Shown here: one piece after another, positions 18,867 to 29,418 of the stretch
Numbering within the stretch: the stretch's first letter is position 1
How the letters are laid out: each line of letters opens with the position of its first letter
Source: an uncultured Lachnospiraceae bacterium
Lineage (GTDB): Bacteria; Bacillota; Clostridia; Lachnospirales; Lachnospiraceae
Assembly: GCA_947037115.1 (NCBI GenBank)
Contig: CAMQTN010000007.1
Span: forward strand, 1 to 64,000
Direction of reading: 5' to 3'
DNA: 64,000 bases
Translations under genes and position numbers: made by a program
The notes under the pieces: model-generated
Seen by the model: the letters and a program-made list of their open reading frames with translations, nothing else
What the model was told of the DNA's origin: nothing
Databases searched by the model: none

Positions 18867-21124
18867 AAAAGAGCAAAGCGGTTGTCAGTCTGATCGTTTA
18901 TCTGCTGATCCTTGGGCTTTTGGGATACACGGCGGTTTTCGGTGTGGGATCGGACAAGTCCGGCGCGGCGGGAAGTATCAAGCTGGGCCTTGACCTGGCG
19001 GGAGGCGTCAGTATCACCTATCAGGTGGTGGGAGACGCAAATCCCAGCGCGGAGGACATGAACGATACCATCTATAAGCTGCAGCAGCGTGTGGACGGTT
19101 ACAGCACGGAAGCGCAGGTATATCAGGAGGGCAGCGACCGGATCAATATCGAAATCCCCGGCGTTACCGATGCAAACGCCATTCTGGAGGAGCTGGGCAA
19201 GCCCGGCAGCCTCTATTTTATCGCGCAGACGGACAGCGAGGGGAATAATAACTATGAGATGGGCTACGGAATCGACAGCGAAGGAAATATCATTCCGCAG
19301 TACCAGTTGACAAAGACGATTGAAGAATTGCAGGCGGACGGCTCCATCGTCCTAAGCGGTACCGAGGTGGAAGGCGCACGGGCGGGAAGCCAGGAAGACT
19401 CTATGGGGAACCGGGAAAATGTGGTGTCCCTTTCCTTTAACGAGCAGGGCAAACAGGCCTTTGCGGACGCTACCACCAGAGCTTACCAGAATGGGGAGTC
19501 CATTGCGATCTACTATGACGGCAGGCTGGTGAGCGTGCCGAATGTGCTTTCGGCGATTACCGACGGCAATGCCGTTATCACAGGACAGAGCACGGCGGCG
19601 GAAGCAGAGCAGCTTGCATCCACCATCCGTATCGGCGGACTGAAGCTGGAGCTGGAGGAGCTTCGCTCCAACGTGGTAGGCGCGCAGCTCGGTTCGGCGG
19701 CGATTGCGTCCAGCCTGAAAGCGGCGGCGGTTGGTTTTGCGCTGGTTGTTATCTTTATGATTGCCGTGTACTACGTGGCAGGTTTTGCGGCGTCTCTGGC
19801 GCTTTGCCTGTACACGGAGCTTTTGGTTATTTTGATGTATGCGTTTGAAGTGACATTGACACTGCCCGGTATTGCGGGTATTATCCTCACCGTCGGTATG
19901 GCGGTGGATGCGAACGTGATTATTTTCGCCCGTATCAGGGAGGAACTTGCCGCAGGCAAAAATGTGGAAAATGCGATAAAAATTGGTTTCAGTAAGGCGC
20001 TGCCTGCTATTTTGGACGGCAATATTACGACGCTCATCGCAGGCCTGGTGCTCTACTTTATGGGAAGCGGTACGATCAAGGGCTTCTCTGTTACCCTTAT
20101 GTTAGGTATTATTCTCTCCGTGTTCACGGCGCTTATGGTTACGAAGTTTTTGATCAATATCTTTTATGCGCTGGGGATTCAGAGCGAAAAGGCCTACGGT
20201 GTTGCGAAGGAGAGAAAGACCATCAACTTCCTTTCCAGAAGATACCTTTTCTTCGGAATCTCCGTTGCGGCGGTTCTGGCGGGATTCATCGCTATGGGCG
20301 TCAATAAGTCAAGCCTGGATATGCCTTTGAATTTCAGTCTGGATTTTGTGGGAGGCACTTCCACGACAATGACCCTCAATGAGGATATGAGCATTGAGGA
20401 TATCGATGCACAGATTGTACCTTATGTGGAGGAAATCACAGGGGACGGCAACGTGCAGTCCACAAAGGTGGCAGGCTCCAATCAGGTGATTATCAAGACC
20501 AGGACCCTGAATGTGGAGGAGCGGGAAAAGTTTAACGATGTGATGGTGAATAACTTCGGTGTGGATGAGAGCAGTATTACGGCGGAGACCATCAGCGCGA
20601 CGGTCAGCTCCGAAATGCAAAGAGACGCCATTCAGGCGATCCTTGTGGCGACCGTGCTGATGCTTTTATATATCTGGTTCAGGTTCAAGGATATCCGTTT
20701 CGGCGCAAGTTCCGTGATCGCGCTGCTGCACGATGTGCTGGTGGTGCTCGCTTTTTACGCGATTGTACGGGTTTCCGTGGGTAATACCTTTATCGCATGT
20801 ATGCTGACGATTGTGGGTTACTCGATCAACGCCACCATTGTAATCTTCGACCGTGTGCGTGAAAACCTGCGGGAGATGAACAGCAGGGAGGCACTGGATG
20901 AGATGGTCAACCGGAGTATTACTCAGACACTGACGAGAAGTATTTTTACTTCCCTGACCACCTTTTTCATGGTGGCGGCGCTGGAGGTGTTTGGCGTATC
21001 TTCCATCAGAGAGTTTGCTCTGCCCCTGATGGCAGGTATTATCTGCGGTACCTATTCGTCCATCTGCCTGACAGGTGCGCTCTGGTATGTGTTCCGCACG
21101 AAGTTTGTGAAGAAGGCAAAATAA
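18863..21124 (+). CDS. secDF: Fused protein translocase SecDF
   Basis: SecD GLDLAGGVSITY, SecF LDFVGGTS and SINATIVIFDRVREN in one ORF. Confidence 0.95.
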   Translation: MKKSKAVVSLIVYLLILGLLGYTAVFGVGSDKSGAAGSIKLGLDLAGGVSITYQVVGDANPSAEDMNDTIYKLQQRVDGYSTEAQVYQEGSDRINIEIPGVTDANAILEELGKPGSLYFIAQTDSEGNNNYEMGYGIDSEGNIIPQYQLTKTIEELQADGSIVLSGTEVEGARAGSQEDSMGNRENVVSLSFNEQGKQAFADATTRAYQNGESIAIYYDGRLVSVPNVLSAITDGNAVITGQSTAAEAEQLASTIRIGGLKLELEELRSNVVGAQLGSAAIASSLKAAAVGFALVVIFMIAVYYVAGFAASLALCLYTELLVILMYAFEVTLTLPGIAGIILTVGMAVDANVIIFARIREELAAGKNVENAIKIGFSKALPAILDGNITTLIAGLVLYFMGSGTIKGFSVTLMLGIILSVFTALMVTKFLINIFYALGIQSEKAYGVAKERKTINFLSRRYLFFGISVAAVLAGFIAMGVNKSSLDMPLNFSLDFVGGTSTTMTLNEDMSIEDIDAQIVPYVEEITGDGNVQSTKVAGSNQVIIKTRTLNVEEREKFNDVMVNNFGVDESSITAETISATVSSEMQRDAIQAILVATVLMLLYIWFRFKDIRFGASSVIALLHDVLVVLAFYAIVRVSVGNTFIACMLTIVGYSINATIVIFDRVRENLREMNSREALDEMVNRSITQTLTRSIFTSLTTFFMVAALEVFGVSSIREFALPLMAGIICGTYSSICLTGALWYVFRTKFVKKAK

Positions 21125-21275
21125 ACGGGAGCTCCCCCAGTCCATATTCTGTCTGCCAAATTCATGCAGACATGATTTGTCAGTTAGATTTGGTCTGGCT
21201 GGACTGAAAATAAGGTACTATAAATTACCCTCTGAAAATGTTACAATGAATGTGACTTTTTCGGAGGGCATTTTT

Positions 21276-23066
21276 ATGGGAAAATGGATGGTATCCGCCA
21301 AGAAGGCGGATTTTAACGGAATAGCGGAGCGGTTTCACATTGATCCGGTGATTGCCAGAATCATACGGAACAGAGATGTGGTGGGGGAGGAAGAAATGCA
21401 AAAATTCCTTCACGGCACAGTGGCGGATCTGTACGATCCGGCGCTTCTGAAAGATGCTGATAAGGCGGCGCGGATTCTGTGCGAAAAGACAGAGGGAAAG
21501 AGCAGGATACGCGTGATCGGGGACTATGACATCGACGGTGTCTGTGCCACTTATATACTGACGGCCTGTCTGGAAGCCTGCGGCGCGGCAGTGGATGCGG
21601 TGATTCCCCATCGCATTACGGACGGATACGGATTGAGCGAGAGGCTGATTGAAGAGGCGGCCCATGATGGTATAGAAACGATTCTGACCTGCGATAACGG
21701 CATTGCAGCCCTCTCCCAGACCGCCTGTGCGAAAGGGCTTGGCATGACGGTGATCGTGACGGATCATCATGAGGTGCCCTATGAGGTACGGGAGGACGGC
21801 AGCCGGACAGAGACGCTGCCGGAGGCAGATGCGGTGGTTGACCCGAAGCAGAGCGGCTGTCCCTATCCTTTTAAGGGAATCTGCGGTGCAGTGGTAGCCT
21901 ATAAACTGATGCAGATTTATCTTGAGAGGATGTGTCAGGCGGGTGCGGTGACAGAGGAAGGGAAAATAGCACTTATGCGGGAGCTTCTGGCTTTTGCCGG
22001 GTTTGCCACAGTGGGAGATGTGATGGAGCTCACCGATGAAAACCGTATTGTGGTGAAATACGGGCTCAGGCAGATTGAACAGTCGGCCAATCCGGGGCTG
22101 AGGGCGCTGCTTGCCGTGAATGAGCTGACGGATAAGAAACTGACAGGGTATCATATCGGGTTTATTCTGGGGCCCTGCCTGAACGCTACAGGGCGGCTTG
22201 ATACGGCGGCGAGGGCGCTTGCCATGTTCCGCACGAAGGATCAGGCCGAAGCCTTTACCATAGCGGGAGAACTCAAGGCGTTGAACGACAGCCGGAAGGA
22301 AATGACCAGACAGGGGACGATACAGGCCATTGACATGATTGAGAACTCGGCGCTTAAGGAGGATAAGGTGCTGGTGGTTTTTCTTCCGGACTGCCATGAG
22401 AGCCTGGCGGGGATTATAGCCGGGCGGATCAGGGAGCGCTATTATAAGCCGGTTTTTGTCCTGACCCGGGCGGAGGAGGGTGTGAAGGGATCAGGCCGCT
22501 CCGTGGAGGCATATCATATGTATGATAAGATGAGTGAATGCAAGGAGCTGTACATAAAGTATGGCGGGCATAAGATGGCGGCCGGACTGTCCCTGCCGGA
22601 GGAAAATGTGGAGGCTTTCCGCAGCTTCCTGAACGCCCACAGCGGTTTGCGGGAGGAGGATCTTACCGAGGTGGTTCACATCGACGTTCCCATGCCCATG
22701 TCCTATGTAACGACGGCTCTGATTAACCAGTTTTCGCTTCTGGAGCCTTTCGGTAACGGCAATCCCAAGCCGGTTTTTGCGCAGAAATCGGTCAGGGTAT
22801 GCAGAGGGCGCATTTTGGGAAAAAATAAAAATGTGGGGAAATACAGGGTGGCCGATGAGGCCGGGCATGAGTATGATATGATGTATTTCGGGGATTTGGA
22901 GGGATGGCATGGTTTTCTTGCCTCACATTTCGGTGAAGAGGAGGTGTGCAGGCTTTATGACGGAGGCGCCAGTGAAATCATCATCAGCGTGATTTACTAT
23001 CCCGATCTCAATGTATTTCGGGGACGGGAGCAGTTACAGATGATTATGCAGGACTATAGAGCATGA
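21276..23066 (+). CDS. recJ: Single-stranded-DNA-specific exonuclease RecJ
   Basis: DHH family: IGDYDIDGVCATYIL, VIVTDHHEVP, KYGGHKMAAG. ATG 21276 after GGAGGG. Confidence 0.93.
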   Translation: MGKWMVSAKKADFNGIAERFHIDPVIARIIRNRDVVGEEEMQKFLHGTVADLYDPALLKDADKAARILCEKTEGKSRIRVIGDYDIDGVCATYILTACLEACGAAVDAVIPHRITDGYGLSERLIEEAAHDGIETILTCDNGIAALSQTACAKGLGMTVIVTDHHEVPYEVREDGSRTETLPEADAVVDPKQSGCPYPFKGICGAVVAYKLMQIYLERMCQAGAVTEEGKIALMRELLAFAGFATVGDVMELTDENRIVVKYGLRQIEQSANPGLRALLAVNELTDKKLTGYHIGFILGPCLNATGRLDTAARALAMFRTKDQAEAFTIAGELKALNDSRKEMTRQGTIQAIDMIENSALKEDKVLVVFLPDCHESLAGIIAGRIRERYYKPVFVLTRAEEGVKGSGRSVEAYHMYDKMSECKELYIKYGGHKMAAGLSLPEENVEAFRSFLNAHSGLREEDLTEVVHIDVPMPMSYVTTALINQFSLLEPFGNGNPKPVFAQKSVRVCRGRILGKNKNVGKYRVADEAGHEYDMMYFGDLEGWHGFLASHFGEEEVCRLYDGGASEIIISVIYYPDLNVFRGREQLQMIMQDYRA

Positions 23067-23123
23067 CGCAAAGGAAAAACAAGCGGCAGCGAAGCTGGGG
23101 CATGACGCAAAAGGGCACGAAAA

Positions 23124-23141
23124 AGCCCGGTTGCCCGGGCT
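23124..23141 (-). terminator. Terminator-like hairpin with U-tract on the minus strand
   Basis: AGCCCGG-TTGC-CCGGGCT preceded on + by AAAA(A), so the minus-strand transcript would end in UUUUU; no good U-tract on +. Confidence 0.55.
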
Positions 23142-23154
23142 CTTCCGCAGTTTT

Positions 23155-23206
23155 CTTATGAGGGGGAGATAGTGAATTCATCAACTATCTTGATATTTAT
23201 CATAAG
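23155..23206 (+). promoter_or_regulatory. Nested inverted repeat upstream of murE
   Basis: Outer arms CTTATGA/TCATAAG; inner arms GATAGT/ACTATC. Confidence 0.45.
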
Positions 23207-23327
23207 GGGAAATTGTGTTCAAAATGTGTTTAGAATATGAAGGAAAAATAAAAAAACATTAAGAATCTTTAAAAACCATGTTTTTCGTGCTATCTTAATG
23301 TGAGAGAGTGTGGATATGGAGGTGACT

Positions 23328-24797
23328 ATGACAGTTTTAAGTGAGTTGTTAAAAGAGATATCCTATGAGTGCGTCTGCGGCACGCTGGAACGGGAGATAT
23401 CGGATGTTGTCTATGATTCCAGAAAGGTACAGGAGGGCTGCCTGTTTGTCTGTATTTCGGGAGCCAGGGCGGACGGCCACAAGTATGCGGCGGAGGCAGT
23501 GAAGGCAGGCGCAGCGGCGATTTTGACGGAGCGGGAGGTGGAGATTCCGGAGGGGGCAGACGTGACAGTGATCCGTGTTGATAACACGTGTTACGCAATG
23601 GCCTTTGTGTCAGCGGCCTATTTTGATTATCCCGCAGAGCAATTAAAGATTATCGGGGTCACGGGTACGAAAGGAAAGACCACCACGACCTATCTGGTCA
23701 GATCCATTCTGGAGCAGGCGGGAAGAAAGGTGGGACTCATCGGCACCATTGAGATTATCATAGGAGAGACCCATATCCATGCGGAGAATACCACCCCCCA
23801 GTCCTATCTGGTACAGAAGTATTTCCGAATGATGGCGGACGCAGGCTGCGATACGGTGGTGATGGAGGTCTCCTCCCAGGGGCTGATGCTTCACAGAACC
23901 CAGGGATTTGTCTTTGATTTCGGGATTTTCACGAATCTGGAGCCGGATCATATCGGGGAGAACGAGCACAAGGATTTTGACGACTATCTGCACTGTAAGA
24001 GTCTGTTGTTTAAGCAGTGTAAAGTGGGAATTGTCAATCAGGACGACGCCCATTGGAAAGAAATCACCAGAGACTGTACATGTAAACTTGAAACTTACGG
24101 GATCGATACGGCGGCGGATCTGCGGGCGGCGGACATTTCCTTCTTAAATGAGGGAGGAAGCCTTGGCATGGCATTTACGGTGAAAGGACTTGTGGAATTT
24201 CACGTAAAGATCACTTCGCCGGGCCGGTTCAACGTCTATAACGCCCTTACGGCTATTGCCATATGCCGCCATTTCGGCGTCGCCGATGAGGATGTCAGGC
24301 GGGCACTTTCCGATGCGAAGGTGAAGGGCAGGACGGAGATGATAAAAGTCTCCGATGATTTTACGCTGATGATCGACTACGCCCACAACGCCATGGCGCT
24401 AAAGAGTCTGCTGGAAACGCTGCGGGCCTACAATCCACACCGGCTGGTCTGTCTCTTCGGCTGCGGCGGCAACCGGGCAAAATCCCGGCGCTATGAGATG
24501 GGAGAAGTCAGCGGCAATATGGCGGACTTGACGATCATTACCTCCGACAATCCGCGCACGGAGGAACCGCAGGCGATTATTGATGATATCAAAATCGGGA
24601 TTGGCAGGACACAGGGGAAATACGTGGAGATTTGCGACAGAAAAGAGGCCATCGCCTACGCCATTGATCATGGCGAGCCGGGGGACATTATTGTGCTTGC
24701 AGGCAAGGGGCATGAGGATTATCAGGAGATAAACGGAGTGAAATATCCGATGGATGAGAGAGTGTTGATACAGGAAATTTTAGAGGAGCGGGCATGA
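23328..24797 (+). CDS. murE: UDP-N-acetylmuramyl peptide synthetase MurE
   Basis: GVTGTKGKTTTTYLV, LEPDHIGEN and SDNPRTEEP motifs; ATG 23328 after GGAGGTG. Confidence 0.93.
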   Translation: MTVLSELLKEISYECVCGTLEREISDVVYDSRKVQEGCLFVCISGARADGHKYAAEAVKAGAAAILTEREVEIPEGADVTVIRVDNTCYAMAFVSAAYFDYPAEQLKIIGVTGTKGKTTTTYLVRSILEQAGRKVGLIGTIEIIIGETHIHAENTTPQSYLVQKYFRMMADAGCDTVVMEVSSQGLMLHRTQGFVFDFGIFTNLEPDHIGENEHKDFDDYLHCKSLLFKQCKVGIVNQDDAHWKEITRDCTCKLETYGIDTAADLRAADISFLNEGGSLGMAFTVKGLVEFHVKITSPGRFNVYNALTAIAICRHFGVADEDVRRALSDAKVKGRTEMIKVSDDFTLMIDYAHNAMALKSLLETLRAYNPHRLVCLFGCGGNRAKSRRYEMGEVSGNMADLTIITSDNPRTEEPQAIIDDIKIGIGRTQGKYVEICDRKEAIAYAIDHGEPGDIIVLAGKGHEDYQEINGVKYPMDERVLIQEILEERA

Positions 24798-27031
24798 CGG
24801 AGCGCTACGCGGATGTCATTATAGATATCGCACATGAAAAAGTAGATAAGGTTTTCCAGTACAGAATCCCAGCCGGGCTTGCACAGTCGATATATCCGGG
24901 GGTGCGGGTGCATGTGCCTTTCGGCAGGGGGAATCAGGAAAAGATTGGATATGTGGTAGATATTTCCAGTGAGACGGACTATCCCGCAGAGAAGATCAAG
25001 ACGGTCAGCGCGGTGGATGAGAAGGGAATGTCTGTGGAAAGCAGGCAGATTCAGATTGCCTATTGGCTGAAAAGCCAGTATGGTTCCACGATGATTGCGG
25101 CTTTGAAGACCGTGCTTCCCGTCAGACAGAAACAGAAACCACTGGAAAAAAAGAGAGTGCTGCGATGCCTTTCCCCGTCAGAGACGGCACAGGCGGCTGT
25201 CATGTGTGCGGAGAAGCACCAGCGGGCGAAAGCCCGTATGCTGGAGGCCTTGGCGACCGAGGAGGAACTGCCCTATGAGCTGGTCAGACAGAAGCTGAAT
25301 GTGGCGGCTTCCACCTTACAGGCATTGGAGAGGCAGGGGTTACTTAAGATTGAGAAAAAGACCTGCTATCGGAACCCGGTCAGGGTGGCGGACAGACAGG
25401 AGAACCGGCCTGCCTTAAATCCGGTGCAGCAGCAGATTATTGACGCGGTAGTAAATGCTTACAGAGAGGGGCATCCCGGCGTACATCTGGTGCACGGCGT
25501 CACGGGAAGCGGCAAGACGGAGGTGTATCTGGGCATTATTGAGCAGATGATCGCCATGGGAAAACAGGCCATTATGCTGATTCCGGAGATTGCGCTGACC
25601 TACCAGACACTTCTGCGGTTTTATAAACGGTTTGGAGATCGGGTGTCGGTGATGAACTCCACCCTGTCCGCGGGGGAAAAGTACGATCAGATCGAGCGGG
25701 CGAAGGCAGGAGAGATCGATGTGATTATCGGGCCCCGGTCGGCGTTGTTTACGCCCTTTCCCAATCTTGGCGTCATTGTGATGGACGAGGAGCATGAAAA
25801 CAGTTATAAGAGCGAGACGAGTCCCAAATATCATGCCAGGGAGACAGCCATTCAGATTGCATCCATGTGCGGCGCAGGTGTGGTGCTGGGTTCGGCAACA
25901 CCCTCTCTGGAGGCATATTACAGAGCCAGACAGGGACAATATCAGTTATATGAGATGAAAGAACGGCCCGGTAACAGTGTGCTGCCGGCGGTGCATATCA
26001 CAGATCTGCGAAAGGAGTTAAAGGAGGGAAACCGCTCCATATTCGGCAGAAGACTGCGGGAGCTGATGGAAGAGAGACTGTCAGGGAAGGAGCAGACGAT
26101 CCTGTTTTTAAACCGGAGAGGCTATGCGGGTTTTGTATCCTGCAGGGCCTGCGGGCATGTGATGAAATGTCCCCACTGCGATGTATCTCTATCAGAGCAC
26201 AAGAACGGCATGCTTATCTGTCATTACTGCGGGTATCAGGAGAGAAAGCCCGGAAAATGTCCGGAATGCGGCTCCCCTTACCTGCTGGGGTTTAAGGCCG
26301 GCACGGAGCAGGTTGAGGAGGCGATTCACAGAGAATTTCCGGGTGCGAGGGTACTTCGCATGGATGCGGATACCACGAGGAAGAAGGAGAGCTATGAAAA
26401 GATCCTTTCCGCTTTTGCGGATGAGGAGGCGGATATTCTGGTGGGGACGCAGATGATCGTGAAGGGCCACGATTTCCCGGGCGTGACGCTGGTAGGGGTG
26501 CTGGCTGCGGATCTGTCCCTGAACCGGAATGATTACCGGGCCGGAGAGAGGACTTTCCAGCTTTTAACCCAGGCGGCAGGCCGTGCCGGACGGGGAGAAA
26601 GACCTGGCGAGGTGGTGATCCAGACCTATCAGCCGGAGCATTACAGTGTGGTGTATGCGGCGGGGCAGGATTATGAAGGCTTTTACGGGGAGGAGATTGC
26701 GTACAGGGCGCTATTGGGCTATCCGCCCGTGGAACATATGCTGGCAGTGCTCATTGTCTCCCGCGTGCAGGAGGAGGGAGAACGGCTTGGAGAGAAGATG
26801 ACGGAGCTGGTCAAAAAAGAGATGGGAGGGACCGATGGGCTTCGGGTGATTGGACCCGCGGAGGCATCGATTGGGAAGCTGTCCGACCTGTACCGCCATA
26901 CGCTTTATCTGCGGCATGGGGATTATCAGGTGCTGGTAGAGGCAAAGGACAGGTTGGAACGCTTTTGCAGGGAACATGAGCAGAGGGAGCAGACGGTACA
27001 GTTTGATTTTGATCCAATGAATACATACTAA
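24794..27031 (+). CDS. priA: Primosomal replication restart helicase PriA
   Basis: HGVTGSGKTEVYL, DEEHENSYK, zinc-binding CRACGHVMKCPHCDVSL...CHYCGYQ...CPECGS. Confidence 0.95.
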   Translation: MTERYADVIIDIAHEKVDKVFQYRIPAGLAQSIYPGVRVHVPFGRGNQEKIGYVVDISSETDYPAEKIKTVSAVDEKGMSVESRQIQIAYWLKSQYGSTMIAALKTVLPVRQKQKPLEKKRVLRCLSPSETAQAAVMCAEKHQRAKARMLEALATEEELPYELVRQKLNVAASTLQALERQGLLKIEKKTCYRNPVRVADRQENRPALNPVQQQIIDAVVNAYREGHPGVHLVHGVTGSGKTEVYLGIIEQMIAMGKQAIMLIPEIALTYQTLLRFYKRFGDRVSVMNSTLSAGEKYDQIERAKAGEIDVIIGPRSALFTPFPNLGVIVMDEEHENSYKSETSPKYHARETAIQIASMCGAGVVLGSATPSLEAYYRARQGQYQLYEMKERPGNSVLPAVHITDLRKELKEGNRSIFGRRLRELMEERLSGKEQTILFLNRRGYAGFVSCRACGHVMKCPHCDVSLSEHKNGMLICHYCGYQERKPGKCPECGSPYLLGFKAGTEQVEEAIHREFPGARVLRMDADTTRKKESYEKILSAFADEEADILVGTQMIVKGHDFPGVTLVGVLAADLSLNRNDYRAGERTFQLLTQAAGRAGRGERPGEVVIQTYQPEHYSVVYAAGQDYEGFYGEEIAYRALLGYPPVEHMLAVLIVSRVQEEGERLGEKMTELVKKEMGGTDGLRVIGPAEASIGKLSDLYRHTLYLRHGDYQVLVEAKDRLERFCREHEQREQTVQFDFDPMNTY

Positions 27032-27113
27032 GATGAATATAGATTACCAATGGAGATCCGCGTGAGTGCTCCGAAAGGGAGACGGAAAACGGAAAGACAG
27101 GAGGAAAAACAGC

Positions 27114-27596
27114 ATGGCAACCAGAAAAATCAGGGAGATCGGAGATCCCGTACTGACAAAGAATTCGAAGGAGGTGACGGAGGTCACACCAAGGCTTAAG
27201 GAGCTGATCGACGACATGTTTGAGACGCTTTATGAGGAAAACGGCGTGGGTCTTGCGGCGCCTCAGGTTGGTATTTTGAAGCGTATTGTGGTGATTGATA
27301 CTACGGGAGAAGACCCGCTGCTTTTGATTAATCCCAAAATACTGGAGACCAGCGGGGAGCAGGAGGGCTATGAAGGCTGCCTGAGCGTCCCCGGAAAAAC
27401 AGGACGTGTGAAACGGCCTAACTATGTGAAGGCGCTGGCATACGATGAGAACATGCAGCCCTTCGAGGTGGAGGGGACGGAGCTTCTTGCCAGAGCCATC
27501 TGCCATGAGCTGGATCATCTGGAGGGGCATCTCTATGTGGAGAAGGTGGAAGGCCCTTTAATGAACACGGAGGATCTGGAAGAGGAGGAAGCGTGA
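27114..27596 (+). CDS. def: Peptide deformylase
   Basis: GVGLAAPQVG, EGCLSVPG, CHELDHLEG. Confidence 0.95.
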   Translation: MATRKIREIGDPVLTKNSKEVTEVTPRLKELIDDMFETLYEENGVGLAAPQVGILKRIVVIDTTGEDPLLLINPKILETSGEQEGYEGCLSVPGKTGRVKRPNYVKALAYDENMQPFEVEGTELLARAICHELDHLEGHLYVEKVEGPLMNTEDLEEEEA

Positions 27597-27599
27597 CGG

Positions 27600-28565
27600 A
27601 TGAAGATTGTATTTATGGGAACGCCGGATTTTGCGGTGGGTGCACTTGAAGCCATCGTGGAGGCCGGCCATCAGGTGACGGCGGTTGTGACCCAGCCGGA
27701 TAAGCCAAAGGGGCGGGGCAAGGAGATGCAGATGACGCCTGTGAAGATATGTGCACTCTCTAACGGGATCCCTGTCTTCCAGCCGATGAAAATCAGGGAG
27801 CCGGAGGCGGTGGAACGCCTGCGGGGCTACGAGGCGGATCTTTTTGTGGTGGCGGCTTTCGGGCAGATTCTCCCGGAGGAGATTCTCACCATGCCAAAGT
27901 ACGGCTGTGTGAATATTCATGCCTCTCTTCTGCCAAAATACCGAGGAGCGGGGCCAATCCAGTGGTCTATCATCAACGGAGAAAGAATAACAGGTGTTAC
28001 TATTATGCAGATGGAGAAGGGGCTGGATACCGGAGACATGCTCTTTCGGACAGAGGTGGAGATTGCCCCCGGCGAGACGGCGGATACGCTTCATGATAAA
28101 TTGGCGGCTGCGGGCGCGGAGCTGATTGTGGAAGCGATTCCCAAAATAGAGGCGGGGGAGGTAATGCCCGAAAAACAGCGGGACGAGGATTCCTCCTACG
28201 CAAAGATGCTGACAAAGGCCATGGGGAAGATTGACTGGAGCCTGGAGGCGGGGAAGCTGGACTGTCTGATCAGGGGGGTGATTTCATGGCCCGGCGCGTC
28301 CACGGTCTTTCGCGGAAAAACTCTGAAAATATGGGAGGAGGAGCCTGTGGATGCGGCCTCTTTTACAGGGGGAATACAGGGAGCGCAGCCTGGTACTGTG
28401 GTGCTGGTGGAAAAGGACGCCTTTTATGTACAGACCGGCAGCGGTGCGCTTAAGGTGAAGACGGTGCAGCCGGAGGGGAAGAAAAGGATGGCGGTGAAAG
28501 ATTTCCTGCTGGGATATCCGGTGAAAGCAGGCGATGCGTTTGAATCGTCCGAGAAGAGCTTTTAG
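27600..28565 (+). CDS. fmt: Methionyl-tRNA formyltransferase
   Basis: FMGTPDFAV, NIHASLLPKYRGAGPIQW. Confidence 0.96.
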   Translation: MKIVFMGTPDFAVGALEAIVEAGHQVTAVVTQPDKPKGRGKEMQMTPVKICALSNGIPVFQPMKIREPEAVERLRGYEADLFVVAAFGQILPEEILTMPKYGCVNIHASLLPKYRGAGPIQWSIINGERITGVTIMQMEKGLDTGDMLFRTEVEIAPGETADTLHDKLAAAGAELIVEAIPKIEAGEVMPEKQRDEDSSYAKMLTKAMGKIDWSLEAGKLDCLIRGVISWPGASTVFRGKTLKIWEEEPVDAASFTGGIQGAQPGTVVLVEKDAFYVQTGSGALKVKTVQPEGKKRMAVKDFLLGYPVKAGDAFESSEKSF

Positions 28566-28667
28566 CACCATGCGGCAGAGGACGCTTCGCTTTGAAGTTC
28601 CAGGCCTAAAACCGGAGAGTGCCTGAAAGGAAAGGGATTCTCCGCAAAAATCTTTGGAGGAAAAGAT

Positions 28668-29378
28668 ATGGGATATTATGGTTATGGATATTATTTTGAC
28701 CCGACTTATTTGCTGGTTTTGATCGGAGCCGTTCTGTGCATCTGGGCACAGACGAGAGTGAAATCAACCTACAGAAAGTATTCCAGAATAGTAAGCCGGA
28801 CGGGGATGACAGGCGCGCAGGCGGCGCAGCGGATTTTACAGTTGTCGGGCATCTACGATGTCCGTATTGAGCATGTGGCAGGAAACCTGACAGATCACTA
28901 TGACCCGGCAAACAAGGTGCTGCGGCTCTCGGATTCGGTGTACGCTTCCCCTTCCGTTGCGGCCATCGGTGTGGCAGCCCATGAGTGCGGACATGCGGTA
29001 CAGCACGATAAGGGCTATGCACCTTTGAAGTTCCGCTCTGCGCTTGTACCTGTGGCAAATATCGGCTCCAAGGCGGGCATTCCGCTGATTATTCTGGGCG
29101 CGATTCTGGGAATGAACCAGACATTGATCCATATCGGGATCTGGGTGTTTGCGTTTGCGGTGTTGTTTCAGGTGGTGACCCTTCCCGTGGAGTTTAACGC
29201 CTCTGGCAGGGCGCTTGCCATGCTGGGAGATTACGGCATGCTCGACAGGGAGGAGACGAACGGCTGCAGGAAGGTGCTGCAGGCCGCGGCCCTGACCTAT
29301 GTGGCAGCGGCAGCGTCGGCAATTTTACAGCTCCTCCGACTGGTGCTTCTGTTCGGCGGCAACCGAAGACGGGACTAG
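28668..29378 (+). CDS. Zinc-dependent membrane metallopeptidase (YugP-like)
   Basis: AAHECGHAVQH (HExxH-type) with TM segments; position between fmt and rsmB. Confidence 0.88.
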   Translation: MGYYGYGYYFDPTYLLVLIGAVLCIWAQTRVKSTYRKYSRIVSRTGMTGAQAAQRILQLSGIYDVRIEHVAGNLTDHYDPANKVLRLSDSVYASPSVAAIGVAAHECGHAVQHDKGYAPLKFRSALVPVANIGSKAGIPLIILGAILGMNQTLIHIGIWVFAFAVLFQVVTLPVEFNASGRALAMLGDYGMLDREETNGCRKVLQAAALTYVAAAASAILQLLRLVLLFGGNRRRD

Positions 29379-29418
29379 TGTGAAATAATTTAGTACAAAG
29401 CAGACGGGAGAGGGAAAC

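Noticed and set aside
21225-22397. 390-aa minus-strand ORF opposite recJ
   Set aside because: Antisense of conserved RecJ motifs; no RBS or recognisable domain.
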